Below the pieces are notes generated by a model, which saw only the letters and a program-made list of their open reading frames with translations, was not told the DNA's origin and did no database searches. This document shows, piece after piece, positions 62,382 through 64,000 of a DNA stretch of 64,000 nt (its first letter is position 1; every line of letters begins with the position of its first letter). The stretch is from Chryseobacterium sp. Its GTDB lineage: Bacteria; Bacteroidota; Bacteroidia; Flavobacteriales; Weeksellaceae. Location of the stretch: NCBI GenBank assembly GCA_031286615.1, contig JAITUA010000013.1, forward strand, positions 248,001 through 312,000, read 5' to 3'. A program made the position numbers and the translations under genes.

Positions 62382-63089
62382 TTAAGGATTGAAAAATGAA
62401 AGGTTGTCCTTGTAAGTACGTCCGATAGGAAGTTTGATGTGGTGCGCAAGTTCTATTTCGTGGCAGCTTTTTCCGCGGATGAGGTGGCGGGGTACCGCAT
62501 AGCTTCTGTGTATTCTGACAAAAGAATCAAAAAAGTTTTTTTGCAGGAGGTTTCCCAGAGAATTTAGAATATAATGATTTTTTTCAAGGGTAATGATTCT
62601 GGTGTAATCTTTCAGAGCTTCCAGATACAGAATGTCTTTCATTTTGATTTGAAAAATATTTCCGCCTTCTTTTATCTTAATACAGTTTTCTCCTACCATG
62701 GCATCATAGCATTTACATTTCTCTTTTACTTCAAAAAAATCGAAAAGTCTTTCCATAGAATAATGAAAACGTTCTGAAGTAAGAGGTTTGGTAATAAAAT
62801 CTAAAGTATTCGTCTCAAAGACTCCGGCAGCCAGTTCCGGATGTGAGCTTACAAAAATACAGGCAGGTATCTTATGGGCCAGTTTCCGGAATTCGAGTCC
62901 GCACATTCCACTTAAATTGGTTTCGGTGATCAGAAGATCGGTAGGAAGATCAAGATAGGGAATTGCCTTTTCTGCAGAATCAAAAGAGGCAACAATCTCA
63001 ATGTTTTGGTATTGTTTGATATAATGCTGAAGAACCAGTCTGTCCAGTTCATCATCATCAATAATCATACATCTAATATGGGTAATCAT
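62382..63089 (-). CDS. LytTR response regulator with Glu at phospho-acceptor site
   Basis: A 235-aa receiver-LytTR protein. The acidic pair is intact (IIDDDEL) and so is the Lys (DFITKPL), but the phospho-acceptor position reads LLITETNLSG: Glu56 replaces Asp, confirmed in the DNA (TTC on the plus strand at 62922-62924). Glu often mimics the phosphorylated state, so it may be constitutively active. The LytTR domain follows (IFQIKMKDILYLEAL ... FVRIHRSYAV). No histidine kinase is adjacent. The gene is divergent from hflX. Confidence 0.9.
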   Translation of the reverse strand: MITHIRCMIIDDDELDRLVLQHYIKQYQNIEIVASFDSAEKAIPYLDLPTDLLITETNLSGMCGLEFRKLAHKIPACIFVSSHPELAAGVFETNTLDFITKPLTSERFHYSMERLFDFFEVKEKCKCYDAMVGENCIKIKEGGNIFQIKMKDILYLEALKDYTRIITLEKNHYILNSLGNLLQKNFFDSFVRIHRSYAVPRHLIRGKSCHEIELAHHIKLPIGRTYKDNLSFFNP

Positions 63090-63282
63090 GATATGCCGGA
63101 GATTAGTTTTTAGGTTAAATATTTAACAATCAGAAATTTATTACATAAAGTTATTGATTTTTCATAAAACTTTCATCAGTAAACTTAAATTTATATTAAA
63201 ATATGTTATTAAATAAAAATTGATTTTGTTTTTTTTCTGAAAAATATTAACTTGTAAAAATCATAAACATAGATAGAACTTA

Positions 63283-64000
63283 ATGTTAGAAAAGAAAGAA
63301 CATAACTATGAGAAAGCGGTCTTGGTGGGTGTTATTACCCAAAATCAGGACGAAGAAAAACTGACAGAGTATTTAGATGAACTAGAGTTTTTAGCTTTCA
63401 CAGCCGGAGCAACCGTACAAAAGCGTTTTACCCAAAAACTGACTCAGCCGGATTCCAAAACCTTCATCGGAAGCGGAAAGGCAATTGAGATAAAAGAATA
63501 TGTAAAAGAAAACGAGATCGGAACTGTAATTTTCGATGACGAACTTTCTCCTTCACAGCTTAAAAACCTGGAAAGAGACATGGAGGTTAAGATTTTGGAC
63601 CGTACCAATCTTATTCTTGATATTTTTGCCCAAAGAGCACAGACTTCTTATGCGAGAACTCAGGTGGAACTGGCACAATATCAGTATCTTTTACCACGAT
63701 TGACGAGAATGTGGACTCACCTTGAACGTCAGAAAGGGGGAATTGGAATGAGAGGACCCGGAGAAACGGAAATTGAAACTGACCGTCGTATTATCCGTGA
63801 CAGAATTACATTGCTGAAAGAAAAACTGAAGACCATTGACAAGCAAATGGCAACTCAGCGTAATAACCGTGGAAAAGTAGTTCGTGCAGCTTTGGTAGGA
63901 TATACCAACGTTGGGAAATCTACTTTGATGAATTCCATTTCAAAATCTGAAGTTTTCGCAGAAAATAAACTATTTGCTACTCTGGATACCACAGTAAGAA
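63283..64000 (+). CDS. hflX: GTPase HflX, 3' truncated by window end
   Basis: The frame opens at ATG 63283 (MLEKKEHNYEKAVLVGV) and runs off the window after 239 codons. The N-terminal domain shows EYLDELEFLAFTAGA, FIGSGKAIEIKEYV and VIFDDELSPSQLKNLE; the linker has IGMRGPGETEIETDRRII; the G-domain starts with Walker A ALVGYTNVGKSTLM and the switch region FATLDTTVR. HflX rescues or splits stalled ribosomes in heat stress. Only the first ~60% is visible. Confidence 0.95.
   Translation, partial: MLEKKEHNYEKAVLVGVITQNQDEEKLTEYLDELEFLAFTAGATVQKRFTQKLTQPDSKTFIGSGKAIEIKEYVKENEIGTVIFDDELSPSQLKNLERDMEVKILDRTNLILDIFAQRAQTSYARTQVELAQYQYLLPRLTRMWTHLERQKGGIGMRGPGETEIETDRRIIRDRITLLKEKLKTIDKQMATQRNNRGKVVRAALVGYTNVGKSTLMNSISKSEVFAENKLFATLDTTVR

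Noticed and set aside
1-64000. CRISPR array, integrase or prophage
   Set aside because: No regularly spaced repeats, integrase or phage structural cluster were found.

Overview
The window looks like chromosomal DNA of a Bacteroidota species of the family Weeksellaceae, most like Chryseobacterium. The pointers are A/T-rich coding, TAnnTTTG-type promoter boxes, short A-rich leaders with weak Shine-Dalgarno sequences, two proteins ending in type IX secretion (T9SS) type A sorting domains, an S46 dipeptidyl-peptidase of the DPP7 type, a bacteriocin-like precursor with a KKLxRKDL leader, and many small lipoproteins. No tRNA, rRNA, CRISPR array or transposase was seen.

Layout. 1-16.4 kb is mostly housekeeping: a DUF2809 membrane protein cut by the window start, an operon of a BaiN-type flavoprotein, a TonB-like protein, a DUF2306 membrane protein and a YARHG lipoprotein, then a thioesterase, thiL, an AraC regulator with a Bcr/CflA drug exporter, a bacteriocin-like peptide, pepT, HMG-CoA lyase, a sulfurtransferase, and a cluster of DUF59, exonuclease, CsaA-like and HExxH genes. 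16.4-30 kb is an accessory island. It holds an 896-aa toxin (A) with a C-terminal zincin motif and a likely immunity gene, then 1214-, 525- and 168-aa proteins of unknown function, one of which starts like a phage fibre, then a 730-aa toxin (B) with its immunity gene. Behind toxin B lie an orphan toxin tip with its own immunity gene and a third, empty copy of the tip junction. A ~190-bp leader is duplicated in front of toxin A and the 1214-aa gene.

30-35 kb, minus strand, carries a trypsin-like protease with a long pro-region and a caspase-like (C14) protease. Both genes are preceded by the same short leader at the same distance from the start codon. Upstream of them lies a lipoprotein / membrane protein / histidine kinase / LuxR-type regulator operon. 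35-44.2 kb holds a universal stress protein, a LytS/LytTR two-component pair and a complete RND efflux operon; a pair of 12-bp direct repeats with a 21-bp period upstream of the efflux genes looks like a LytTR binding site.

44.4-64 kb holds a DUF4840 lipoprotein, an ECF sigma factor with an unusual anti-sigma-like/beta-barrel partner, a T9SS cargo protein, a ComM/YifB ATPase, an adenylation-thiolation-reductase enzyme, a spondin-domain lipoprotein, a YdeI-like protein, an S46 peptidase, a META lipoprotein, a three-gene surface-protein operon, a LytTR regulator whose phospho-acceptor Asp is a Glu, and the first part of hflX.

The strongest candidate for an undescribed system is the 16.4-30 kb island, where the tip of a polymorphic toxin seems to be exchangeable through a repeated junction, together with its uncharacterised partner proteins. 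The caspase/trypsin pair with duplicated leaders is second.
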